DNA of 47,541 nt from CBDUXT01 sp965371245 (GTDB lineage Bacteria > Planctomycetota > Phycisphaerae > UBA1845), in NCBI GenBank assembly GCA_965371245.1, contig CBDUXT010000043.1:1-47541 (forward strand), given 5' to 3'. The position numbers and the translations under genes were made by a program. The notes under the pieces were generated by a model. The model had not been told where the DNA came from. It saw only the letters and a program-made list of their open reading frames with translations, and searched no databases. Positions 35,538 through 43,657 of this stretch are shown here, piece after piece; positions within the stretch are counted from its first letter, which is position 1; each line of letters begins with the position of its first letter.

Positions 35538-36345
35538 ACCACCCTTGGGATCGACGCTGCTTTAGACCAAAAGGGTGGTGGCCGCCAGGACGCCTGGTTT
35601 CCCACAGATAAGGCTCGTCGGTCCCCACCGCTGCCGGTCTCCGTGTTCTATTTTCCCCAAAGGCGCCCCGAGCGGCCGTTCCACCCGTTTTTACTTCGTT
35701 GAGTTCAGTCCAATCGGATGTCGTCTTCCCCCTCGGCGGCGCCAGCGCACGCGGGCCAACGTCATCGGTACGGGTCGTGGGGAGACCGGACCGAAAACCC
35801 GCGACGCTGAGCGCTGCCTGAGGAAAGGAGGGAGGAGGTACGGACACTCCCTTGAGCCGGGGGGCAGGCCCCGGCGAAACGACAAGTCGCAACCACGCGA
35901 GGCCTCTTGGGGCGCATTGGACCGGTCGCAAGGCGACAGGCCGGGGAGGGCAGACATCCCAAACGGACTTGGCGTGGCTGTTTTCAGCGTAGAAATGGAA
36001 AAGCCGACGGGGAGGACTCGGGAAGCGAGTCCCGAGCCACCCTCCCGCGCCGGTCTGGCGAGGCGAGAACAGGAAAGGATTGGTGGAGGGGCGTGAGACC
36101 CTCTGGTGCGCTGCAGACAAAGCCCGGCACGGATCTAGGCCGTGTGTCAAAGCCGAGGCGATCTTGCCGGGGCGCTGCGGACCGTGGTCCGAGTCCGACG
36201 CGACCGGTAGCTTGGTTGTTAGAAGCTGACGCATAACCACAACCCACGCACGGGAGCGCTGCGCAATCTTCGCTCTTCGCCGGTGTCTTGCACCCATTCG
36301 GCAAGAGACCGACGGTCGCGCAGCGCCATTCACAAGAATGACACG
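35538..36345 (+). ncRNA. Candidate large structured RNA (hairpin-dense non-coding region)
   Basis: Many strong stems occur without coding potential: CCACCCTT/AAGGGTGG (35543/35571), CCGGTCTCC with GGAGACCGG about 145 bases apart (35634/35780), GCCGGGG/CCCCGGC (35856/35869), GTCGC/GCGAC (35925/35933), GGACTCG/CGAGTCC (36014/36026), GGACC/GGTCC (36179/36186), and GCGCTGCGC/GCGCAGCGC (36256/36318) enclosing TCTTGC/GCAAGA. The strand is uncertain: the plus strand is given, but an AT-rich block at 36380-36600 would suit a minus-strand promoter. It lacks the conserved RNase P, tmRNA, SRP and group II intron signatures I know. Confidence 0.4.
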
Positions 36346-36849
36346 CACGCGTCACGCGCAAACGCGAACCCGAGATGTACTTGCGAGGGGCGGCCTAGAC
36401 GGCAGAAGTGTGGTTATGAAAGAGTAAGAGGGCAAGATCAAAAAGATCGAAAGCGATAGATAAACGGTACAGCGATATTACGAGATAATGTAACAGTTAT
36501 GATGATTATCTGATCGTATAAGCCCTGCTCATCCAAAAAACCGCCGATATTCAAATTCGTCCGGTAAACTATACCCGATGGGGCGGCTGGTGTCAAACTA
36601 TGTCGCCCGCTTTTTCTGACCAATTCCGAACACGATCCGACGGGAGCGTCCGCCACCTGCGGAAAGTGACCCGCGAAACCGCGCCCGACGGCGTTCCCAG
36701 CCCCTGAGGTGGGCTCTGGCCGGCAGATCAGTGGGCTTTGACGCGTACGAGTGAGCCGTCGTCCAAGCGTGGACGGTCCGAGGTACGCCGGGTAGCGTAG
36801 GCGCCTCTTACCTCTGTCCCGAGCCGCATGCCCCAAACGACGGAGTATC

Positions 36850-38352
36850 ATGCCGACGGAGAATGCCTACACGAAGCTCATGGACCGCGTCCGAGACATC
36901 GCCCGGTTGGGTGCGGTGGGCCAGCTCCTCGACTGGGATCAGGAAACCTACATGCCCGTCAACGGCGTGAAGGCGCGCGCGGAACAGGTCGGTCTGATCG
37001 CCGGGATAGCCCACGAACGCCTGGTGGCCGACGAAACGCGTGCCCTGTTGGCGAGCGCGGCCGCCGACGTCGAAGGCTACGCAGGCCTGGCGAATTTGCG
37101 CGAGACCGGCCGCACGCTCGCTCGCGCGGTGGCCATTCCCAGCGATCTGATCCGTCGGATCGCGGTCACCACGAGCCTGGCCAAGGACGCGTGGAGCAAG
37201 GCACGAGCCGCTGGCGACTTCCCCTCCTTCGTGCCTTTGCTGTCCGAGGTGATCCAACTCAAGAAGCAGGTGGCTCAGCTTGTGGGGTACGAGACGGAGC
37301 CGTACGACGCGCTGATAGACGAGTATGAGCCGGGCGCGCGGGCGGCGGACATCGAGCCGCTTTTCGCCGACCTGCGCGCCGCGACCGTCGAACTATTGGA
37401 TCGGATCAAGGCGGCGCCGCACAAGCCCGACGCATCGATCCTGAGTCGATCGTTTCCGCGCGAGCGTCAAGCACGGCTGTCGAGAAGGATGGCTGAAAGC
37501 TTGGGATTCGACTTCCAGTCGGGACGTCTCGATGTCACCGTCCACCCGTTTTGCACCTCCATCGGCGGTGCGGGGGATGTTCGGATCACGACGCGTTACG
37601 ACGAGCATTTCCTGCCCAGCGGGCTGTTCGGCACGCTACACGAAACGGGACATGCCCTCTATGAACAAGGCCTGTTGCCCGAGCATGCTTCCACGCCCAT
37701 GGGCGAGGCCGTCTCACTCGGTATTCACGAGTCCCAATCACGCCTATGGGAAAACATGGTCGGTCGCAGCCGACCGTTTTGGCGCTGCCACTTTGATGCG
37801 CTCAAAGATCTCTTTCACGAGTCGCTGGCGGATGTGTCGGCCGACGCGTTCTACCGGGCGATCAACAACGTTTCGCCGTCCCTGATCCGTGTCGAGGCCG
37901 ACGAGTTGACCTACAACCTTCACATCGTCCTTAGGTTCGAGATTGAGCGTGCGCTGATCTCCGGTCAGATCGGCGCAAGCGACCTGCCCGACGTTTGGAA
38001 TGAAAAAATGGGGAGCCTGTTGGGCGTGACACCGCCGGATGATCGACAGGGATGTTTGCAGGACATCCACTGGTCGATGGGGGCGCTGGGCTACTTCCCC
38101 ACCTACGCGCTGGGCAACCTCTATGCGGCCCAGTTCTTCGAGCAAATCCGCAAGGACATCCCGGACCTCGACCAACGAACGGCGGCCAACGATCATCAGC
38201 CGCTGTTGTCGTGGCTCAGGACGAACATCCACGCCCACGGGCAACGCTTCCCCGCAACCCAGCTTGTTGAGCGCGTCACGGGCAAACCTCTTTCGATCCA
38301 ACCGTTCGTTGAATACGTAACGGACAAGTACACCGAGGTCTATGGGCTGTAG
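36850..38352 (+). CDS. M32 family carboxypeptidase (carboxypeptidase Taq)
   Basis: This 500-residue cytoplasmic zinc metallopeptidase removes C-terminal residues from peptides with broad specificity. The zinc-binding HETGH lies at residues 264-268 in LHETGHALYEQG, followed by the third ligand region GIHESQSRLWEN; DVRITTRYDE and ADELTYNLHI are also family blocks. The length matches the family (about 500). The ATG follows GGAG at 6 bases. It stands between the non-coding zone and the convergent TPR gene and is probably a single-gene unit. Confidence 0.95.
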   Translation: MPTENAYTKLMDRVRDIARLGAVGQLLDWDQETYMPVNGVKARAEQVGLIAGIAHERLVADETRALLASAAADVEGYAGLANLRETGRTLARAVAIPSDLIRRIAVTTSLAKDAWSKARAAGDFPSFVPLLSEVIQLKKQVAQLVGYETEPYDALIDEYEPGARAADIEPLFADLRAATVELLDRIKAAPHKPDASILSRSFPRERQARLSRRMAESLGFDFQSGRLDVTVHPFCTSIGGAGDVRITTRYDEHFLPSGLFGTLHETGHALYEQGLLPEHASTPMGEAVSLGIHESQSRLWENMVGRSRPFWRCHFDALKDLFHESLADVSADAFYRAINNVSPSLIRVEADELTYNLHIVLRFEIERALISGQIGASDLPDVWNEKMGSLLGVTPPDDRQGCLQDIHWSMGALGYFPTYALGNLYAAQFFEQIRKDIPDLDQRTAANDHQPLLSWLRTNIHAHGQRFPATQLVERVTGKPLSIQPFVEYVTDKYTEVYGL

Positions 38353-38381
38353 CCCTACGGCACGCTTGAAGCGAGGGTAAT

Positions 38382-38405
38382 CCGAGCCGCGACCGTCAGG
38401 AGCGG
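38382..38405. repeat. CCGAGCCGCGACCGT-type repeat
   Basis: CCGAGCCGCGACCGTCAGGA then GCGG, downstream of the M32 gene; the third copy of this unit in the window. Confidence 0.6.
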
Positions 38406-38526
38406 AGGGGCAAGCGCAACCGCTACGCCGCCGGACCGCTTCCTTACGGGCGCGGCTCGGTTGGGTCGAACCCCTCACCTACGCGTGAGGGAGTACCAGG
38501 CGGTGTTCGCAGCGACGCACGGAGGA

Positions 38527-39789
38527 TCAACGGGGGCGTGAGGCCCGATCGTCGCCAACGGAGGTCAGCTTGACCTCCGGTGGGTCGATGGGTTCGGCGC
38601 GGCGCGCTGCCCGCAGGGCCTTCATACCGGCTGTGGCCCATGCACACGTCCGGTCGATCTCCAGCGCCCGCTCGAAGTGGGTGCGAGCGGCAAGGAACTT
38701 GCGCTTCTCACGCAGCACCTCGCCGAGAAGACAGTGGGCTTCCACGTCGTTGGGGTCGTTTTGCAGGACGTCGTAGAGATCGGCGGCGGCTTCGGTCAGC
38801 TTTCCCCGTTTCCACCGGACGGTCGCGCGAACCAGCCACAACTCGGGACGCTCCGGCTCGCGCTGCTGGACGAGGTCGATGGCTCGAAGTGCCGTCATCA
38901 TGTCATTTTCCGCGAGAGCGGCCTTGGCAAGGAGCAACTGGGCGAGTGTGTCGTCCGGGTGCTGCCCTGCGTACGGCTCCAACACCGCCCTGGCCGCGCC
39001 GGGGTTGCCCAGAACCAAATGGCACGTCGCCAACGCCCGTCGCGCGGCCCCGCCCGTCGCCTCCTGAATGGAATCGGTCAGCGGCGTCAGGATGCTGAGT
39101 GCCTCCTCGTACCGCCCGCTGCGAACAAGCAATCGCCCCAGCTCCTCGGCGACCAGGCGGCTGCCGCCGCTCGCTTCCAGCGCTCGACCATAGTTGCGAT
39201 AGGCCTCCTGCGGTTCGCCGATGAGCGTGGCGATGTGAGCCGCCAGGGCTGACACCGTCGCGTCATCGTCGATGTGGCTGGACTGTTCTTCCAGCAGACG
39301 AAAAGCCTCGGAGGGTCTGTCCAGCCCAACCAGGCACTCGGCCTGCGCGATCAGCGCATCGACATGGGTCCAGTCCAGCTTCCGGGCCTGATCGTATTGT
39401 TGAACGGCGGCGGACAGCTCGTCACGCTGTTCGAGGATGACACCGCGCAGGTAATGCAGATCGGCACAATCGACGCCCGCGCGCCCGGCCGCCTCGATTG
39501 CCCGGGCGGCTGAGGCGGACTTGCCCAACTCGAGATTTGCCTTTGCCAGCAGGACATACGCATCCGGCTGGTCCGGGTTGAGCGTCAGAGACTCCGTCAC
39601 CGTTCGGACCGTATCCTCGAACACGCCGACCTCATACTGCTGCGTCGCCAGCTGCAACTGAACACGTCCGCGCATGTCGCTCCAGCGCCGCTGCCCCTGG
39701 CTCCGGCTGTCCGGCGCCGACATCGACCGGCAGCCGATCGGGAGGAGTAGGGCGATCAGTGCCGTCCATCGCAAACATCGTGTCATCAT
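38527..39789 (-). CDS. TPR-repeat lipoprotein
   Basis: This 420-residue protein has a lipoprotein signal with lipobox PIGC near residue 20. The remainder consists of tetratricopeptide repeats, about nine of them, recognisable by segments such as DAYVLLAKANLELGK, LHYLRGVILEQRDELSAAVQQYDQA in part, and AHCLLGEVLREKRKFLAARTHFERAL in part. TPR lipoproteins often act as pilotins or assembly factors for secretins (compare PilF/PilW). It starts 25 bases after the secretin stop, so the two are almost certainly one operon; a role in secretin targeting or assembly is a reasonable inference but is not shown by the sequence. Confidence 0.85.
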   Translation of the reverse strand: MMTRCLRWTALIALLLPIGCRSMSAPDSRSQGQRRWSDMRGRVQLQLATQQYEVGVFEDTVRTVTESLTLNPDQPDAYVLLAKANLELGKSASAARAIEAAGRAGVDCADLHYLRGVILEQRDELSAAVQQYDQARKLDWTHVDALIAQAECLVGLDRPSEAFRLLEEQSSHIDDDATVSALAAHIATLIGEPQEAYRNYGRALEASGGSRLVAEELGRLLVRSGRYEEALSILTPLTDSIQEATGGAARRALATCHLVLGNPGAARAVLEPYAGQHPDDTLAQLLLAKAALAENDMMTALRAIDLVQQREPERPELWLVRATVRWKRGKLTEAAADLYDVLQNDPNDVEAHCLLGEVLREKRKFLAARTHFERALEIDRTCAWATAGMKALRAARRAEPIDPPEVKLTSVGDDRASRPR

Positions 39790-39814
39790 CAGGTGTCTCT
39801 TTTCGAGGAGCGTG

Positions 39815-41656
39815 TCAGCGGTCGGACGGCGCGGCATCACCCGGCCCATCGGCGGTCGGCGGATGGCTTGGCTCGATCCTCCGGTCGGGCCGCCCGAACG
39901 GCGGGATCGCATAGCCTTGCGAGCGCGTGATGACCGAGTGAAGAAAGGAGCGGCCGCCCGTGCCGTCTTCGTCCCACGCGCGTTCGCCCAGAAGACGCTC
40001 TTTCAGTTGGACGGCCGGTATCATCCGGGGAAGGCTATGCAGGGCGAGATTCACGTGCCACAGTGCCTTGTCCCTGTCGCCGCCGGCGAGAGCTTTGATC
40101 GCCTTGTGATAGTGAGTCTGCGCGAGACGCTCACGTCCGTGCCACATCAACCCCTGTCGCGCCCCGACGCGAATCCGTTCCATGTGTTCGAGTTGTTCCC
40201 CCGACGCCTCGGCGTAGGCGTGCTGATCCTTGACGATGTGTACCGTCAGCAGAATGATGATCTCTTCTCGGCTGGTGCTGTCGGACTTCGATCGAAACAG
40301 TGCGCCAACGCCCGGCAGGCTTCCCAGACCCGGAACCTGCGACCGTCTGTCCGTGGTCGTTTCGCGGAACAAGCCGCCGATGAGAATGGTTTCGCCGTCC
40401 CGGATCATCACGTTGGTCGTTAACTCCGTGGTGTCCTCCGCGGGGAGATTCAAGGCGTTGAGATTCCCGCTGCTGTCCTCCGGGTGCAGTTCCACGCGGA
40501 TGTAGCCGTCGTCGCCGATGAACGGCCGGAAGATGAGCTGCGTGCCGGTCTCCTGAAACTCCACCGTCTGGATCGCCGCGGTCTCCGTCACCGTCGTGGT
40601 CAAGAAGGGCTCGCGATGCCCCACGATCACCTGGGCCTTTTGGCGATTCAGCGTCAGCATCTTTGGGTTAGCAAGCACGGTGATGTCCGTGATGCCCTCC
40701 AGCGCCCGGATGAACAACGCAACGTGATCCTTGATGATCCCCACGCTCAGTCCGCCGTTGGGTACGCTGCCCCTGAAGTCGGTCGAAACCAACGAGTTGA
40801 ACAGCTCGAAGCGAGCCTGCGGAAGCTGCCCCAGCGTGAGATCCTGAATCGCGTTGGAAGTCGCCCCGAGCAGTTCCAGGTCCACCCCGCCCACCAGCGT
40901 GAAGTCAATCCCCAGGGCGTTTTCCTCCGACACCTCGGCCCGAAGGATTCTGGCTTCCACCAGCACCTGCCGAGGCCGGACGTCAATCTCGCGGATGACT
41001 TTTTGCACCGCCACATGCACGGCCGGCGCGACTGTGATGACGACGAACTCCTGGCCGGCGTGGCTGTTGCCGCCGCCGTCTTCGGGTTGGCTGACCAAAC
41101 CGGAGGAGGCGACGGACGGAGAAGCGACCGCCCCTTCCTCGCCGACAACCGGCTTGAGGTAGCTCGCCATGTCCTTCGCCGACACATAGTTGAGCCGATA
41201 GACGCGCGTCACCGGTTCAGGCGATTCCGCCTCCTCCAGTTCCAGCAGTTCGTCCTTGGTGTACACATAGATGAAACTGCCGACTTGTCGGTATCCGGCT
41301 CCGTTGGCCAGCAGGATGGCCTCCAGCGCTTCCTCGAAGGTTGCGTCGTAGAGGTTCGCCGTCACCGTGCCGGTCACGTTTGGCGAAGCGATGATGTTTC
41401 GCTGCCCCTCGAGAGAGAGCAGATGGAGCACGGTGGAAAGGGGGACGTCCGCGGCGTGAAGTCGCACGGTCCCACGGCTGGTCACCGAGACTTCGGTCGG
41501 CGGTCCGGATACAGGCGGCAGGGCATCCTGGGCGCTTGTACGAACGGGTAGCAAGACCAGCATCGCCAGTGCCGCCGTGACGACACCTATCGGGTGACGC
41601 GCGCATCGACCAGCGGCGTGATGCGTTCCGACGATCCGAAGCCCGATGCCAAACAT
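39815..41656 (-). CDS. Secretin (GspD/PilQ-type outer-membrane channel)
   Basis: This 613-residue protein has a signal peptide (to about TSAQ, residue 43), an STN-like N-terminal domain (VRLHAADVPLSTVLHLLSLE), and a secretin N-domain (RVYRLNYVSAKDMASYL). The C-terminal secretin domain has QVLVEARILRAEVSEENALG, VLANPKMLTLNRQKAQVIVG, a beta-lip part with GTQLIFRPFIGDDGYI, and the signature IRDGETILIGGLFRE...VPGLGSLPGVGALFRS. About 100 extra residues follow the barrel. It forms a multimeric channel for type II secretion or type IV pili. The ATG at 41656 has a weak ribosome site. Partners: TPR lipoprotein downstream and a small membrane protein upstream. Confidence 0.92.
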   Translation of the reverse strand: MFGIGLRIVGTHHAAGRCARHPIGVVTAALAMLVLLPVRTSAQDALPPVSGPPTEVSVTSRGTVRLHAADVPLSTVLHLLSLEGQRNIIASPNVTGTVTANLYDATFEEALEAILLANGAGYRQVGSFIYVYTKDELLELEEAESPEPVTRVYRLNYVSAKDMASYLKPVVGEEGAVASPSVASSGLVSQPEDGGGNSHAGQEFVVITVAPAVHVAVQKVIREIDVRPRQVLVEARILRAEVSEENALGIDFTLVGGVDLELLGATSNAIQDLTLGQLPQARFELFNSLVSTDFRGSVPNGGLSVGIIKDHVALFIRALEGITDITVLANPKMLTLNRQKAQVIVGHREPFLTTTVTETAAIQTVEFQETGTQLIFRPFIGDDGYIRVELHPEDSSGNLNALNLPAEDTTELTTNVMIRDGETILIGGLFRETTTDRRSQVPGLGSLPGVGALFRSKSDSTSREEIIILLTVHIVKDQHAYAEASGEQLEHMERIRVGARQGLMWHGRERLAQTHYHKAIKALAGGDRDKALWHVNLALHSLPRMIPAVQLKERLLGERAWDEDGTGGRSFLHSVITRSQGYAIPPFGRPDRRIEPSHPPTADGPGDAAPSDR

Positions 41657-41782
41657 GCGCAGATCCGTTGTACGCGAGCCAACTGCCACGAAAGGCTGCG
41701 GCCCGTCGGCTGTCCCAGTCACCCTCGGCCGCGGTGTCGAGCGGCCGGCGGACGGGTAACGAGCCGTCAGGCAGCATGCGGG

Positions 41783-42079
41783 CTACCCAGCGCCGCCCCG
41801 CTTCCGCGAAGGCGTATCCGTTTGGTTATCGGCACCTTGTATCCGCACGTTAAGCGTGTGCGTCTTGAGCAGATCTCTGATTTCGGTGAGCAGGGCGGTC
41901 GTCCGCATCGCCTCGATCACAAGCAACTTGCGCTGCATGCCGCTGTCGGGGATTTGCGCATGGGCCTCCTCCGTGAAGGAGATTGGACCGACCCAGACGC
42001 GCACACACGTCCCCAGGACTACGAACAGGATCAGACCAAAAAGCCAACTGCGTTCCTGGCACTGGAATCGCGTTTTCAT
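41783..42079 (-). CDS. Small single-span membrane protein upstream of the secretin
   Basis: This 98-residue protein has a short basic N-region, one hydrophobic segment (WLFGLILFVVLGTCVRVWVG) and a mainly helical periplasmic part with KLLVIEAMRTTALLTEIRDLL. Either a signal anchor or a cleaved signal (after AHAQ) is possible. The AGGAG 7 bases before the ATG is one of the best ribosome sites in the window. It lies 126 bases upstream of the secretin on the same strand and could be part of the secretin assembly. No family was recognised. Element F lies directly upstream. Confidence 0.65.
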   Translation of the reverse strand: MKTRFQCQERSWLFGLILFVVLGTCVRVWVGPISFTEEAHAQIPDSGMQRKLLVIEAMRTTALLTEIRDLLKTHTLNVRIQGADNQTDTPSRKRGGAG

Positions 42080-42137
42080 GAAAGAACTCCTGGAAATAAC
42101 CTGGTCCGTCCGCCGGACCGAACTCGACGACACGCAC

Positions 42138-42291
42138 CTGGTGCATCGCCACTCGTACACTTGCGAGTTGGGTGGCCCATGGCTTTAGCCGTGGCGGACG
42201 CGAATCCGGTGACCATTCGAGTCCCGCACCTCTGAAGAGGCGGATCACCCACCGAGCAAAACTCGCAGATTCAAGGTTGTCCGTACACTAC
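42138..42291. repeat. Palindromic element, family 3 (copy F)
   Basis: The element begins CTGGTGCATCGCCAC and ends CCGTACACTAC; GCGAGTTGGGTGG near one end pairs with related sequence (CACCCACCGAGC...AACTCGC) near the other. It fills the gap between the thioredoxin-fold gene and the small membrane protein gene. Its right end overlaps the stop codon (TAG on the minus strand, 42288-42290) of the thioredoxin-fold gene. Confidence 0.65.
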
Positions 42292-43589
42292 TTGTCCGCG
42301 AGGAGTTGCTCGACCAAACCGTGGAGTCGGTTCGCCGGGGGAATGGCCCGAAGGATACCCTTGCGATCGACCACAAAATAGGTCGGGATGTCCACCGCCC
42401 CGGTCGCAACGAGCACATCGTTCTCGACCCCTTTCTCGTCGAAGTACTGCGGCCAGGGCATTTCGTGTTCGCTCATCGCCCTGGCCATCCGGCTGCGATC
42501 CGGATCGACGTTGACGCCGATCAACTCCAACCCCTTGTCGTGGAACGCCTGGTAGAGCGAAACCAGTTCAGACAGCGCAGCCGTGGAACGTTTTTCGCTC
42601 GCCGCCCAGAAGTGAACGACGAGCACCTTGCCGAGCCGGTCGGCCGTTCGAATCGTCTGGCCGTCCGACGTGGTGTGCGTGAACGCGAAAGGCTTCCCGA
42701 CCGCCGTCGCCAAGAAGAGTTGGCCGGCCGCGCGGTGCGTGGCCTTGTGGTCGGGGAACTCGCGCCGCAACAGCGCCACCTGCGCGGCCGCGCGATCGAT
42801 TAGCTTCTTGGAAAGCAGACCGCGCACGAGGCTCGCCCGTATAACCGGCTTATGGTCCGACTTGGGATGGTCGGTCAGAAACGCTTCGTAGCGTTCAATC
42901 GTTCCGAGCACCCGTCGCTCGGCGGGCATGCCCTCGCGCCGAGCGGCCAGCACAAATCCCTGAATCGCGTAGAAATCGTTTTCCGCCGCCAGCGACTCCT
43001 CCGGATCGCTGGCCGCAATTCTAGTTGTCTCAGATAGCAAAAGACCCAGGTAGGTTGGGTCGGTGCGCGACAGAGCAGCCAGCGTTCCAAGCCTGATGAC
43101 AAGCGCCTGACCCTCGAACGCGGAGCCGGGGAAGCGAGCCGCCAGCGCATCCAGGAGGGCCAGGAGTTCTTGCCTCGCGACGATCCGGAGTGTGACCTCG
43201 CGAGCAGTGGCGGGCCCACCGTCTGTCAACGCCGCCATACGGCGTATCCGCTTGATCAAGGTTTCTTCCGTCGCATCGTCCGGAACGGTGGTCGGGGTGG
43301 GTGGAGGGCTCGTCGGTTGCTGCTGCGCCCGGGCAACGCTCGGCCCCGCTGCGACCAGGACCGACATGCCGATGGCGCTCACGATAGAGCCTAGTGCCGT
43401 TCCCAGAATAGTGGCTCGACTCTTTGCGGTTCCGGTCGTTGGGTAGCATGGCCAAGCGCAGCGCGGCCATGTGCCGGGTGGGCCGACCCATGCCCGCGCC
43501 TCCCGCTTGGGCATGCCACCCGAAAAACGGAAGAACCTTGTTGGAAACCGCACTAGCTGCCTGTCGCGCGAGGTCCGTTTGTCGGTCAT
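42288..43589 (-). CDS. Exported thioredoxin-fold protein lacking active-site cysteines, with inserted palindromic element
   Basis: This 433-residue protein has an N-terminal helical part (about 100-285 of the full product) and a C-terminal TlpA/redoxin-like domain (VLVVHFWAASEKRST, LELIGVNVDPDRSRMARAM, VDIPTYFVVDRKGILRAI). The usual WCxxC reads ASEKRS, so it cannot act as a dithiol oxidoreductase. The start MTDKRTSRDRQ has AAGGAAA upstream. Palindromic element B sits in frame between that N-region and the hydrophobic core IVSAIGMSVLVAAGPSVARA, adding 54 residues. Removing it restores a normal signal peptide. A start within the element is an alternative. The stop TAG coincides with the end of element F. 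It lies between the enolase-superfamily gene and the secretin cluster. Confidence 0.8.
   Translation of the reverse strand: MTDKRTSRDRQLVRFPTRFFRFSGGMPKREARAWVGPPGTWPRCAWPCYPTTGTAKSRATILGTALGSIVSAIGMSVLVAAGPSVARAQQQPTSPPPTPTTVPDDATEETLIKRIRRMAALTDGGPATAREVTLRIVARQELLALLDALAARFPGSAFEGQALVIRLGTLAALSRTDPTYLGLLLSETTRIAASDPEESLAAENDFYAIQGFVLAARREGMPAERRVLGTIERYEAFLTDHPKSDHKPVIRASLVRGLLSKKLIDRAAAQVALLRREFPDHKATHRAAGQLFLATAVGKPFAFTHTTSDGQTIRTADRLGKVLVVHFWAASEKRSTAALSELVSLYQAFHDKGLELIGVNVDPDRSRMARAMSEHEMPWPQYFDEKGVENDVLVATGAVDIPTYFVVDRKGILRAIPPANRLHGLVEQLLADK
43391..43556. repeat. Palindromic element, family 1 (copy B), in frame in a coding sequence
   Basis: Ends CTAGTGCCGTTCC and GGAAACCGCACTAG are inverted complements. 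Taking TA as the duplicated target, the core is 160 bp (43394-43553) and the net insertion 162 bp, exactly 54 codons. The inserted peptide contains MPKREARAWVGPPGTWPRCA, also encoded by copy A. The interior is highly similar to copy A, 34 kb away. Confidence 0.85.
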
Positions 43590-43657
43590 GGCGGTTTTCC
43601 TTCCAAGGCTGGAAACACATGCGCGTGGCCTGTCGATCTCCTGCCGTCGTCGCGCCA

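Larger units (their letters stand above)
34686..36849. other. Long stretch without protein genes
   Basis: More than 2 kb without a convincing coding gene. It contains a family-3 half element (35052-35129), palindromic element D (35126-35292), the hairpin-dense candidate RNA (35538-36345), and an AT-rich block (36380-36600) unlike the rest of the window. Open frames on either strand lack domain content. Confidence 0.6.

Noticed and set aside
35820..36240. RNase P RNA
   Set aside because: GAGGAAAG occurs at 35819-35826, but the rest of the first conserved region does not follow and ACAGAA, GGCTTA and the GGTAAGAGC-type block are absent on both strands.
36218..36246. RNase P-like 3' end on the minus strand (GGTTATGCGTCAGCTTC)
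   Set aside because: It resembles the E. coli 3' end superficially, but the conserved ACAGAA block and a matching 5' strand are missing.
35524..36348. 274-residue minus-strand frame
   Set aside because: The composition is arbitrary, it contains no motif, and it is built over strong hairpins; the region is better explained as non-coding.
36438..36851. 137-residue minus-strand frame in the AT-rich block
   Set aside because: No start signal or domain; composition changes abruptly midway through the frame.
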